From the NCBI GenBank assembly GCA_024763275.1, contig JANTFT010000003.1, positions 1 through 64,000 on the forward strand: a stretch of 64,000 nucleotides of DNA, written 5' to 3'. Positions 37,718 to 47,159 of this stretch are shown piece after piece (positions within the stretch are counted from its first letter, which is position 1; every line of letters begins with the position of its first letter). The stretch is from Anaerolineales bacterium (GTDB lineage: Bacteria > Chloroflexota > Anaerolineae > Anaerolineales > UBA11858). Below the pieces are notes generated by a model. It ran no database searches and had not been told where the DNA came from. It was given only the letters and a program-made list of their open reading frames with translations. A program made the translations under genes and the position numbers.

Positions 37718-38899
37718 ATGCCAAAATCACTGGATTGGATTGATGCCGAACTGCAGGATCTCAAGCAAGCGGGTCTGTACAATCGGATCCGCACCCTGGA
37801 ATCGCCGCAGGGCGCCTGGCTGGTTGTGGACGGTAAAAAGGTCCTCAATTTCTGCTCCAACAACTACCTGGGTCTAGCCAATCATCCCCGGGTTGTGAAA
37901 GCCGCCAAGCAAGCCGCTGATAAATATGGTGTTGGTCCGGGCGCGGTGCGCACAATCGCCGGGACCATGGATCTGCATCTGGAACTGGAAAAACGCCTGG
38001 CTGAATTTAAGCGGGTGGAAAAAGCTATTACCTTTCAATCGGGCTTTAGCGCCAATCTGGGCACCATTCCTGCTCTGGTAGGCAAAGAGGATGTGATCTT
38101 TTCTGACCGGCTGAACCATGCCTCGATCATCGATGGCTGCCGGCTGGCAAAATCCAAGATCATCGCCTACGATCACTGTTCCCCGGAGTCTCTGAAAGCG
38201 GCCCTTGAGGAACACCGCGGGAACTACCGCCGGGCGCTGGTTGTGACTGACGGCGTTTTCAGTATGGATGGGGACGTGGCACCTCTGGATGAGATCTACA
38301 AGGTCACCCGGGGGCACGATGTGATCTTGATGGTGGATGATGCCCACGGCGAGGGTGTGCTCGGTGAGGGGGGCAGGGGAATTGTGGACCATTTTCAACT
38401 CCACGGTAAAGTGGATGTCGAAGTGGGCACACTTTCGAAAGCTTTTGGCGTGGTGGGCGGCGTGGTGGCCGGGAATCCTCTGGTGGTGGAATGGCTCTAC
38501 CAGCGGGGGCGGCCTTTCCTGTTTTCCTCTGCTATGACTCTGCCTGATGTGGCTGCCTGCATTGCAGCGGTGGATATCCTGGAAGACTCCACCGAACTGG
38601 TTGACCGGCTGTGGGAGAACGCCGGGTATTTCAAAGCTGAAATGAAGAACCTGGGTTTCGATACCGGTCACAGTACCACCCCGATCACACCGATCATGCT
38701 GGGAGAGGCTCCTCTGGCCCAGGATTTCAGCAAGAAGCTCTTTGAGGAAGGCGTCTTCGCTACTTCGATCGGTTTCCCGACTGTGCCACGCGGCCTGGCC
38801 CGCATCCGGGTGATGATCTCGGCTGCTCACAGCCGAGCTGACCTGGATCAAGCCCTGGAGATCTTCAAGAAAGTAGGGAAGGAACTGGGTGTGATCTAA
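37718..38899 (+). CDS. kbl: Glycine C-acetyltransferase (alpha-oxoamine synthase family)
   Basis: [47 protein letters not shown]. Confidence 0.88.
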   Translation: MPKSLDWIDAELQDLKQAGLYNRIRTLESPQGAWLVVDGKKVLNFCSNNYLGLANHPRVVKAAKQAADKYGVGPGAVRTIAGTMDLHLELEKRLAEFKRVEKAITFQSGFSANLGTIPALVGKEDVIFSDRLNHASIIDGCRLAKSKIIAYDHCSPESLKAALEEHRGNYRRALVVTDGVFSMDGDVAPLDEIYKVTRGHDVILMVDDAHGEGVLGEGGRGIVDHFQLHGKVDVEVGTLSKAFGVVGGVVAGNPLVVEWLYQRGRPFLFSSAMTLPDVAACIAAVDILEDSTELVDRLWENAGYFKAEMKNLGFDTGHSTTPITPIMLGEAPLAQDFSKKLFEEGVFATSIGFPTVPRGLARIRVMISAAHSRADLDQALEIFKKVGKELGVI

Positions 38900-38928
38900 A
38901 GACTAACTCAGTGGGTAGATTTTCCTCT

Positions 38929-38953
38929 AAAGCCAGCTTAAAAAGCTGGCTTT
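38929..38953 (+). terminator. Intrinsic terminator after kbl
   Basis: AAAGCCAGCTT AAA AAGCTGGCTTT. Confidence 0.72.
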
Positions 38954-39072
38954 ATTCATTGCAGGAAGCATACAAATCATGTATGATTGAAGTTATCGGG
39001 GGTACTTTATTTGTGTAACATTTTCCGTTTGTCCTTCGTTTTATTAGCAAACAGATAAGTTGGGAGGATGTT

Positions 39073-41172
39073 ATGTCGAAAAGAGCTTTCATCACCGTCT
39101 TGTTCTTGCTGATCGGCCTGGTCGCTTTGAGCGGCTGCACGCCTACCTGCGATGCTGGTTCTCTGGAGGCGCCGGACCTGGTCTCCCCTGATTGGTGGGA
39201 AGTGCTGGACGCTACCTCGGTCTCGCTGGAATGGTCCTACCCGGACACAAGCTGCCAGCCTGATAATTTTGAGATCATCCTTTCCAAGGATCGGGACTTC
39301 AATGTGATTGAGATCACTGAGCTGGTTCCGGGAGATTCCACCAGCTGGACAGCCCCCACTCTGGATGTCGCCGAGGAATACTTCTGGCGGGTGAGGGCGA
39401 AAGTGGGGTCCACTTACGGCCCTTATTCCCATGAACTGCGCTCGTTTTTCACCGGACCATACTGCACGGCGGGTGACCTGGTCATGCCAAGCCTGGTTTT
39501 ACCGGCATTCGGTGGGATCTATGACAATGATTACGATTCCCTGGAATGGAGCTGGCCCCTGAGCACCTGCATCCCGGAGAGCTATCGGGTGGAGGTATCG
39601 ATGGGTTCACCCAGCTTTGCGGATACAACCTACAATGGAGCCACCGGCAATCCCAGCACCCGCTGGGGATTTGGATCGACCCCTCCGGCGGCAACCCAAT
39701 TCTGGTGGCGCATCACTCCCTATGCAGATGGTGTTTACGGACCCACCTCACTGGCAAAAATGTTCTGGACTGCTCCTGCCTGTACAGCCGCTTCCCTGGT
39801 TCCCCCGGTGCCTGAGCAGCCACTTGATGGTGATACGGTCACGCTTTTGAATCCGATTTTCGCCTGGACATATCCTGACTCCAGCTGTACACCGGAAGGA
39901 AACCGTTTATTGGTCTCCAACACGCCTGATATGAGTTCCATAGTTCTTGACGCAAATAACCCTACGATAGCGGCCCGGGCTTTCCAGGCCGGTGTTCCCT
40001 TTGCAGATTGCGGGGAGTATTACTGGCAGGTTTCTGCGATTTCAGAAGGTATAGAGGGACCGCCTTCTCCCGTGCAGGGATTCATTATCGATACGGCTGG
40101 TGCCTGTGATTGTGACCCGACTTCCCTCCCGATCCCTGACCTGGTTTCTCCTGCCCCCTATGAGATCGTTCCAGATCTGCTGCCCTCTTTGCAGTGGACG
40201 AATCCTGGCTCCTGCTTCCCGGCAGGCTTTGGTGTGGATCTGAATGAGTTTCATGATTTCTCTGGCCCGGATTTAGGAGGAGGAGCCAACAATCCCCATG
40301 CTACCAGCTGGGTGCCTGGCTCGCCACTGGATCCAGCTACCCAGTACTGGTGGAGAGTCTTCTCGGGAGTCGGAACGGATTTCAGCGAACCCAGCAGCCA
40401 GCGGAGCTTCTTCACTGGACCGGAATGCAGCAGCCTGGCTGAAGTTGTCGCGCCTGTCCGCCTTGCTCCAGCTGATGGCTCGACCGTGAACACCCTTACA
40501 CCAGCCCTGAAATATACTCCAGGTGAACCCGGCTGCATCCCGGACGGATATCTGCTTCACCTTCATGAAAATGCTGATTTCAGTGATCCCAATTTGCTGG
40601 CCGAATACTCACTGCCTGGAACAACAGTGATCACAGATCCGCTCACCGACTGCCAGGAGTATTTCTGGTCTGTGACAGCTGTTCAGGATGGGGGCTATGG
40701 ACCCGAATCCGATCACGGCTCTTTCTTTGTCGATGCGGAGGGTGCCTGCCTGCCTCCTGGCATCCCAGCCCGGGCTATCAAGAACAATTTCTGCCGTCTG
40801 GGGACATTCCCGGAATACTTCGATGCGCTCTGGACCTTTGAAACAGGTGACCCCGCCCTGGCTGTCGCCCGTAATCCCTTTACCACCTACCTGCAGCTGA
40901 TGGTTCTTGATGAGAAGACCAAGCAGCCCCTTGAGCCGGTGATCCTCTGCTGGTCGCTGCTGAACGCTTTTGAGCCAGGTTGGGAGCCGCCAGATGATCA
41001 GGGCGGAAGGGAGCTGGATTTTAAGGATCTGCCGGTTGTCATCCCTCCTCCCACTCCCACTCCAACCCCGACTCCTGTGCCTACCTGCGATTACAAAATG
41101 GATCGGGACTCCTGTAACGCGGCTGGTGGCATATTTCATCCAGAAAAGCCATATTGTGAGTGTCCCAAGTAA
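39073..41172 (+). CDS. Large surface lipoprotein: five Cys-containing Ig/FnIII-like repeats plus C-terminal SH3-like/PTP/Cys-tail module
   Basis: Lipobox LVALSGC; repeats beginning at about 39148, 39463, 39781, 40111, 40426; C-terminus KNNFCRLG...CWSLLNAF...PPPTPTPTPTPVPTCDYKMDRDSCNAAGGIFHPEKPYCECPK. Confidence 0.85.
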   Translation: MSKRAFITVLFLLIGLVALSGCTPTCDAGSLEAPDLVSPDWWEVLDATSVSLEWSYPDTSCQPDNFEIILSKDRDFNVIEITELVPGDSTSWTAPTLDVAEEYFWRVRAKVGSTYGPYSHELRSFFTGPYCTAGDLVMPSLVLPAFGGIYDNDYDSLEWSWPLSTCIPESYRVEVSMGSPSFADTTYNGATGNPSTRWGFGSTPPAATQFWWRITPYADGVYGPTSLAKMFWTAPACTAASLVPPVPEQPLDGDTVTLLNPIFAWTYPDSSCTPEGNRLLVSNTPDMSSIVLDANNPTIAARAFQAGVPFADCGEYYWQVSAISEGIEGPPSPVQGFIIDTAGACDCDPTSLPIPDLVSPAPYEIVPDLLPSLQWTNPGSCFPAGFGVDLNEFHDFSGPDLGGGANNPHATSWVPGSPLDPATQYWWRVFSGVGTDFSEPSSQRSFFTGPECSSLAEVVAPVRLAPADGSTVNTLTPALKYTPGEPGCIPDGYLLHLHENADFSDPNLLAEYSLPGTTVITDPLTDCQEYFWSVTAVQDGGYGPESDHGSFFVDAEGACLPPGIPARAIKNNFCRLGTFPEYFDALWTFETGDPALAVARNPFTTYLQLMVLDEKTKQPLEPVILCWSLLNAFEPGWEPPDDQGGRELDFKDLPVVIPPPTPTPTPTPVPTCDYKMDRDSCNAAGGIFHPEKPYCECPK
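39148..40770 (+). repeat. Five protein-level repeats of about 105-110 aa (Cys-paired Ig/FnIII-like)
   Basis: Repeated pattern C-x-x-x-x-L-x-x-P-x-L-x-x-P ... L-x-W-x-x-P-x-x-x-C-x-P ... YFWxV/QFWWRI/YYWQV/QYWWRV/YFWSV ... GP. Confidence 0.75.
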
Positions 41173-41188
41173 CCTGTTTCTGAGAAAC

Positions 41189-41221
41189 AAACAGCCAGTC
41201 CAATTTTTGGACTGGCTGTTT
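41189..41221 (+). terminator. Intrinsic terminator
   Basis: AAACAGCCAGTCCAA ... TTGGACTGGCTGTTT. Confidence 0.88.
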
Positions 41222-41402
41222 CCTTATAAGCTGGATAAGGACATATCCTAGGACGCTCTGCCGGATGAACAGCCTTGATTGAAACCCACGCGGGAAAATC
41301 AGCGGTCGGATTAATCCTCGGAAAGGCCCCTGTTTGCCTTACAATTAAGGTTGTATGGACATTTGCTAGAAGATCCCATCTTTTCTTAAAGGAGATTCAG
41401 CC

Positions 41403-42320
41403 GTGAAAGCAGCCAGTTCAATGATCGACCTGATTGGGAAGACCCCTCTGTTGAAGCTGGAAAGATACAGCCCCGGAGCGGAGATCTATGCCAAATGTGA
41501 ATTCATGAATCCGATAAGTCTGAAAGATCGTCCCATCCTGCAGATCATCCTTGAGGCGGAAGCGACCGGGAAGATCAAAGCGGGGGACACGCTGATCGAA
41601 GCCACCAGCGGTAACACCGGGATGGCTGTGGCCTGGATTTCCGCAATTCGCGGCTACCAGGCGATCCTGGTGATGTCAGAGATCCAGAGCCTGGAAAGGC
41701 GGCGCGTGTTAAAAGCCTTTGGGGCCGAACTGATCCTGACCCCGGCTGACAAAGGCACTGCTGGTGCCAGGGAAAGGCTGAAGGAGATCCTGGCTGAGCA
41801 TCCTGATTATTTTTATGTTGGGCAGCACGTCAATCCATCCAATCCCGAAGCTCATTACCTGACCACTGGCCCTGAGATCTGGCAGGATACAGACGGGAAA
41901 GTCGAGATCCTGGTTGCCGGATTGGGGACAGGTGGCACCCTGTGTGGAAGCGGCAGATTCTTGAAAGAACAAAATCCCAGGCTGGTGACAGTAGCGGTGG
42001 AGCCCCGGGAATCCCCCACCATATCCCAGGGGGTATTCCATCCCCACCGCATGATGGGTACGGCTCCTGGATTCGTCCCTGACACCCTGGATATGGATTA
42101 TGTTGATGACTTTTTCCTCGTCAGCGAAGAGGAAGCCTTTGCTGCCTGCCGTCAAATTGCCCAAAAGGAGGGGCTGCTGGTAGGAATTACCTCGGGTGCG
42201 GCAGCCCACGCAGCCGCGGCTCTGGCCAGGGACCCGGCCCATCAAGGCAAGCTGATCGTTTGCGTTTTCGCTGATTCGGGAGAGCGTTATTTAAGCGTCC
42301 AGGGATTATTTGAAAAATAG
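41403..42320 (+). CDS. Cysteine synthase family PLP enzyme
   Basis: IGKTPLLKLERYSPGAEIYAKCEFMNPISLKDRP, EATSGNTGMAVAW, GLGTGGTLCGSGRFLKE, GITSGAAAHAA. Confidence 0.9.
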   Translation: MKAASSMIDLIGKTPLLKLERYSPGAEIYAKCEFMNPISLKDRPILQIILEAEATGKIKAGDTLIEATSGNTGMAVAWISAIRGYQAILVMSEIQSLERRRVLKAFGAELILTPADKGTAGARERLKEILAEHPDYFYVGQHVNPSNPEAHYLTTGPEIWQDTDGKVEILVAGLGTGGTLCGSGRFLKEQNPRLVTVAVEPRESPTISQGVFHPHRMMGTAPGFVPDTLDMDYVDDFFLVSEEEAFAACRQIAQKEGLLVGITSGAAAHAAAALARDPAHQGKLIVCVFADSGERYLSVQGLFEK

Positions 42321-42430
42321 ATTCAGCTCCTTACAGGGTGCGTTTAAAAGATTACCCTGAACGGTGGCTATGCCCGTCCCTGGTTCCCGGCAAGCGTATG
42401 TCCTGATTTGCCCTAGCAAAGGAATTTACC

Positions 42431-42889
42431 ATGGAAAAAGACCGCGCGATGTTGTTGTCTGAAATTGATGGGATAAGGACCAGGATTAGGGAGGTTGTTG
42501 AGCGGGTAGATGAAAAGAAGACCATCTATCCTGGCTGGACGATCAAGGAAACGATCGGTCATATTACTGCCTGGGAGATTGTCATCCGCAAAGCCATCCA
42601 GGCATTCCAGGCTGGCGACCCCCCTTATTTTTTAAATGAACAGGATTTCGATATCTTCAATCAGGAAGCGGTGGAGAGCCGGGAATCCTGGTCCCTGGAG
42701 CAGGTCCTGCAGGAATGGGAAGACGTCAGGGAAGATCTGAAGGCGACCATTCAGAATCTGAAAGAAACGGACCTGCCCGTGGAGATGGTGCTCCCCTGGG
42801 GGTCGGAGCGTACCGTGGCGGAGCTGATTGAAATCATCGGGGAACACGAAGAAGAGCATATGGGGGACGTGATCAAGATTGCGAGTTAG
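42431..42889 (+). CDS. DinB-like/mycothiol maleylpyruvate isomerase-like protein
   Basis: GWTIKETIGHITAWEIVIRKAI ... EHEEEHMGDVIKI (three-His DinB fold pattern). Confidence 0.82.
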   Translation: MEKDRAMLLSEIDGIRTRIREVVERVDEKKTIYPGWTIKETIGHITAWEIVIRKAIQAFQAGDPPYFLNEQDFDIFNQEAVESRESWSLEQVLQEWEDVREDLKATIQNLKETDLPVEMVLPWGSERTVAELIEIIGEHEEEHMGDVIKIAS

Positions 42890-42982
42890 AAGTTGTTAAT
42901 GTCCAACCTGGAAAAGACAGCATTTGTAATTCAGGATATTGGCGAAAAGAGAAATCCAAATCATGCCTGAGATTTGGCAATT

Positions 42983-43696
42983 ATGAGAGATTCTGAGAAG
43001 GATCAACCCCCAGATTTCCTCTGGAAGGGCGTTCTCCGGTTGTTGATCATGGTCCTGATCATGCTGGGAACACTGCTGGTTTCTGCCGGCCGCTTCTACT
43101 GGTGGGAGGCCTGGGCTTATGCTTGTACAGGCTTGCTGGTTTTACTCGGCAGCCGCGCTGTCCTGATCTGGAAACACCCCGATCTGGCACGGGAGCGGTA
43201 CCGGGCTCATGAGCTGGCTGATGTCAAGGAATGGGACAGGTATTTAATGCCGTTTACCGCCCTGATTGCTCCGATTATCTCCTGGATCATAGCCGGATTG
43301 GACCAGCGCTTTAGCTGGTCGCCGGATTTACCCAACTGGGTCCAGATCATTGCCCTGGTTGTGATCCAGCTTGGCAGTCTGCTTGGCAGTTGGGCTATGA
43401 TCGCCAACCGTTTCTTTTCATCCCAGGTCAGGATCCAGACTGACCGTGGTCATTCAGTGGTCAAAGAAGGTCCATACTCTTATATTCGCCACCCGGGGTA
43501 TGCCGGTGGTTTGATCTCCTGGCTGGCTGCGCCGGTATTCTTCAGCTCCTGGTGGCTGATCATCCCCACAGCGCTGGCAATAATGGCTTCTGTGATCCGT
43601 ACTGCCCTGGAGGACCGTATGTTGCAGGAAGAGCTGCCAGGGTATAGAGAATATGCGGAGGTTGTGAAATACCGTCTGATTCCCGGAGTCTGGTAA
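42983..43696 (+). CDS. Isoprenylcysteine carboxyl methyltransferase family protein
   Basis: HSVVKEGPYSYIRHPGYAGGLISWLA...RTALEDRMLQEELPGYREYAEVVKYRLIPGVW. Confidence 0.92.
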   Translation: MRDSEKDQPPDFLWKGVLRLLIMVLIMLGTLLVSAGRFYWWEAWAYACTGLLVLLGSRAVLIWKHPDLARERYRAHELADVKEWDRYLMPFTALIAPIISWIIAGLDQRFSWSPDLPNWVQIIALVVIQLGSLLGSWAMIANRFFSSQVRIQTDRGHSVVKEGPYSYIRHPGYAGGLISWLAAPVFFSSWWLIIPTALAIMASVIRTALEDRMLQEELPGYREYAEVVKYRLIPGVW

Positions 43697-43800
43697 TGCT
43701 GGAGGGAAAATATATATCCTCCGGCGAGCCGGAGATTTCTTCCGGGAATCCGGGTCCTGCCACCTCCCGGTCCTGCTTCAAAGCGCGACTGACATTCACA

Positions 43801-44051
43801 AGTTTTGAGAGCCCGTTTATCCTTTCCCTGGCAGGGAAATAGCGGGTGATCACCCCGGACAGACGGGGTCACGGCCGTACCCTCAACCTGACTCCGCTGT
43901 TGACCTACCCGATGCTGACAGACGACTCAGCAGCCTTCATCCGGTCCCCGGGACTGGACAGGCCTTTGGTTTAAGATACGGCGCTGTGCTTGCTCCAGGA
44001 GCGCAATTTCTGGATATTCTGCTCGAATTCCTGGCAAGATATGGACCCTGA
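43801..44051 (+). pseudogene. Alpha/beta hydrolase remnant (nonsense codon, frameshift, likely internal deletion)
   Basis: Frame reading ...SFESPFILSLAGK*RVITPDRRGHGRTLNLTPLLTYPMLTDDSAAFIRSPGLDRPLV* then neighbouring frame GAQFLDILLEFLARYGP*; RVxxPDxRGHGRT and LGLDRPLV are alpha/beta-hydrolase landmarks. Confidence 0.62.
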
Positions 44052-44175
44052 TTAAATCCCTGCCTTCTGGAGAATATTGCGGTATACTATGGCGATCTTT
44101 TCTCTCCAGGATTTATTAGTGGGGGATGATAAGTGGTTGGAATGGGACTTGCTGGTTTATTATTGAGGAGGACTT

Positions 44176-45069
44176 ATGGATAATTACAAATTATTATTAG
44201 ACCCCATGCGCCTGCCATTCCTGGTCTTGACCCCGGCCTGTGTGATTCTTGGCCTGGCATCTGCCGTCTGGACTTCTGGACAGGTGAACTGGTTCCATTT
44301 TGTGCTGGTCCTGATCGGAGCCCTGGCAGCTCATATCAGTGTCAACGCCTTCAACGAGTACTTCGATTTCAGGAGCGGCCTGGATACCCGCACCCAGAGA
44401 ACACCTTTCAGCGGGGGCAGCGGCAGGCTGCAGCGGACTCCAGAGTTAGGTAAGTCCACCCTGATCATGTCCTGGGTCTTCCTGGGGTTGGTAAGCTTGA
44501 TCGGTATCTATTTTGCGGTGGTAGTCGGAATGGCCATCCTCCCTCTGGGTCTGTTGGGCCTGGCGATCATCTATTTGTATACCAACTGGATCACCCGTTA
44601 TCCGCTCTTGTGCCTGATCGCTCCTGGTCTGGGCTTCGGGATTTTAATGGTGATGGGAACGGATTTCGCCCTGACCGGTTCCTACAGCTGGACTGCTTTT
44701 GCAGCCTCTCTGATACCTTTTTTCCTGGTCAGCAATCTGCTGCTTCTGAATCAGTTCCCGGATGTGGAAGCCGATCAGAGGGTTGGCAGGAAGCACTATC
44801 CCATCCAGATCGGCAGGACCAATAGCAGCCGCATCTACCTGGCCTTTCTGGTAATGCCCTTTTTAGTCATCATTGGGGGTGTGCTGGTCGGTGTGTTCCC
44901 CGCTACAGCCCTGCTGGGGCTGCTGGGTTTGGTTCTGGTCGTGCCCATTTTCCGGGGTGTCCTGACCCATGCTGAGGATACAGAAAAGCTGATCCCCATC
45001 CTGGGCCAGAATGTGCTGATCAACCTGGTAACACCGGTCCTGCTGGCTGTAGGACTGTTGATAGGTTAG
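44176..45069 (+). CDS. UbiA-family prenyltransferase (MenA-like)
   Basis: NAFNEYFDFRSGLD and NQFPDVEADQRVGRKHYPIQIG Asp-rich motifs. Confidence 0.9.
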   Translation: MDNYKLLLDPMRLPFLVLTPACVILGLASAVWTSGQVNWFHFVLVLIGALAAHISVNAFNEYFDFRSGLDTRTQRTPFSGGSGRLQRTPELGKSTLIMSWVFLGLVSLIGIYFAVVVGMAILPLGLLGLAIIYLYTNWITRYPLLCLIAPGLGFGILMVMGTDFALTGSYSWTAFAASLIPFFLVSNLLLLNQFPDVEADQRVGRKHYPIQIGRTNSSRIYLAFLVMPFLVIIGGVLVGVFPATALLGLLGLVLVVPIFRGVLTHAEDTEKLIPILGQNVLINLVTPVLLAVGLLIG

Positions 45070-45269
45070 TTGAGAAAAGTTGATTCCTTGCCGAATTTAA
45101 CCGATCAGGTTATTCCTGGTTATTGTGCTGCCGGGGCGTTTTGGCAGGATTCTTTGATGAAATTTCGGATGGTGAGAGTCTAAAGCCTAAAAATGTTTTC
45201 TAAAGGGCATCTGCTAATCTGAAACCATAAAAATGTTCATCTGAAAAGATGCTCTTGATCCGACCTGGA

Positions 45270-46001
45270 TCAAGGAAGAAGGTTATAGCGTAGAATACAC
45301 CAGACAGTCCTTAATCCATCCCGCCAGGTGATCTTCTTTCCTTCTTCATAGGATCTCCCGTAATAGGAGATCCCGACTTCGTAAAACCTGGCTCCCAGCC
45401 TGGCCATTTTCGCGGTTAGCTCAGGCTCGATCCCAAAACCGTTTTCTTGAAGGTCGATCTGCTGAATGATCTCTGACTTGAACATCTTATAGCAGGTTTC
45501 CATGTCCGTCAAATTGAGGTTCGTGAAGACATTGGAGAAAAAAGTCAGAACTTTATTCCCGATCGAGTGCCAGAAAAACAGGATGCGGTGCGGCGATCCT
45601 CCTATGAATCTGGATCCGTAGACCACATCTGCAAATCCATTTATGATCGGTTCTATGAGCTTGTGATATTCCTGGGGTTCATATTCGAGGTCTGCATCCT
45701 GGATGATCACCAGATCTCCGCTGATCTCGGAAAACCCCCTGTTCAAAGCGGCTCCCTTACCTTGGTTCCGGTCCTGAAACAGTACTTTGATGTTGTCTAC
45801 AGGAAGAGAGGCCTGGACTTTGTCCAGCTGGACAGGGTTTTTGCTGTTGGCGATATCCTGGAGGAATTCGCGGGATCCGTCCGAAGAGAAATCATCTACC
45901 AGGATGATTTCTTTTTCTATATCCACCCCCTGGACTTTGTATAGGATCTGCTGAATCGTATCAATCTCATTATAGACAGGGATGACAACTGATAATTTCA
46001 T
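45270..46001 (-). CDS. Family 2 glycosyltransferase
   Basis: MKLSVVIPVYNEIDTIQQILYKVQG...EIILVDDFSSDGSREFL...NQGKGAALNRGF...IIQDADLEYEPQEY; start at Met 46001. Confidence 0.93.
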   Translation of the reverse strand: MKLSVVIPVYNEIDTIQQILYKVQGVDIEKEIILVDDFSSDGSREFLQDIANSKNPVQLDKVQASLPVDNIKVLFQDRNQGKGAALNRGFSEISGDLVIIQDADLEYEPQEYHKLIEPIINGFADVVYGSRFIGGSPHRILFFWHSIGNKVLTFFSNVFTNLNLTDMETCYKMFKSEIIQQIDLQENGFGIEPELTAKMARLGARFYEVGISYYGRSYEEGKKITWRDGLRTVWCILRYNLLP

Positions 46002-46480
46002 AGTGATCCTGATGTGCTTGGTATTGAACTGGTCTGGTAATTTGATGATAAAGGACGCTTTCTGAAATAATAATCCATCCATTACCGTTTGTCTAATTCT
46101 AATATAAAATCGGTCCAATCCCAGATTCCTGACCAGGAGAGCCGACAGTTTTTGGGAATATTGGGTCGATCTCAACCGGACACAACATTTCCCTCACCGT
46201 CAGCATCGCTGTGAGTCTGACGGCGGGAGAAAGCCAACGCGTCTAGTAAACCGTCTGGAACTGGTGTAATACGTACGAAATATCATCCCTGCATTTTTTA
46301 TTGATTATGCAGAGACAGGGTCGAAAGTTCCATCCCTTAAATATTCATTAAAGTTTGCAGGGTCTCTCCTTGATTTCTATCCCTGAAATAATTTAATATA
46401 AATCCTCGTCCGGGTTCAAGGCCTGTAGGGGAAGGGGTGTTCTCCTCTTTTAGGTATATAATGAATTTAACATCCGGGAG

Positions 46481-46852
46481 ATGGAAATGAACGAGAAAAC
46501 CACCCGTATTATCCGCTGGACCGCCCGCATCTGGTCAGCTCTGATGGCAGCTTTGATCTTGATAATATTTATTGGAGATGCTGTTGCGGAGGGGATAGGA
46601 CCGTTATTCGGCTTGTCCCTGAGAGATATCCTGATGATGGTCGCTTTTTTCATAGTTTTCCTGGGTTTGATCCTGGGTTGGAAATGGGAGCGGCTGGCAG
46701 GGTACTTGATCGTTGGTGGAATGGTCGCATTCTACCTGGTTGATTTTCTGTTGTCCGAGGATTTTCCTCGCGGTCCAACTTTCCTGATGATTGCATTTCC
46801 GGGTTTTTTATATTTACTGGCCAGCCTGAGAAAAGACGCTGTGGCAGCTTAA
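46481..46852 (+). CDS. Small four-TM membrane protein
   Basis: Four hydrophobic segments, TTRIIRWTARIWSALMAALILIIFIGDAVAEG. Confidence 0.65.
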   Translation: MEMNEKTTRIIRWTARIWSALMAALILIIFIGDAVAEGIGPLFGLSLRDILMMVAFFIVFLGLILGWKWERLAGYLIVGGMVAFYLVDFLLSEDFPRGPTFLMIAFPGFLYLLASLRKDAVAA

Positions 46853-47159
46853 TTGTCTATAAGCGAGCAATAAAAAATATCCCGGATAAAAGTCTAGCCT
46901 CCAGATTAAAGGCCAGCCGATCCAACCTGTGAGCTAACGCGAAACCGCTAGCCTTTTTAAGAGAATCTCCCTGAGAATCCTGATTAAACTGATCTCGACA
47001 ATTCCTTTTCAGGGAGGAAAAGGTCATGTTCTTTGTCAGTTGAATCAGCCCCCTTTATATGGTTAAATCAGATACACATCCTGATTATCTGCTCTGTTCA
47101 GGAAATCTTTTATCTGTTGTCTTAGGAAAGATCGGCCTATAAAAAGTGTTGAGGTATAC

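Noticed and set aside
37874-38851. 325-aa ORF antisense to kbl
   Set aside because: The plus strand encodes an intact PLP enzyme; the antisense product is His/Gln-rich without domain features.
46860-47159. Known glycine riboswitch upstream of the SHMT-GcvT fusion
   Set aside because: I could not match the conserved glycine aptamer core; left as an unexplained leader only.
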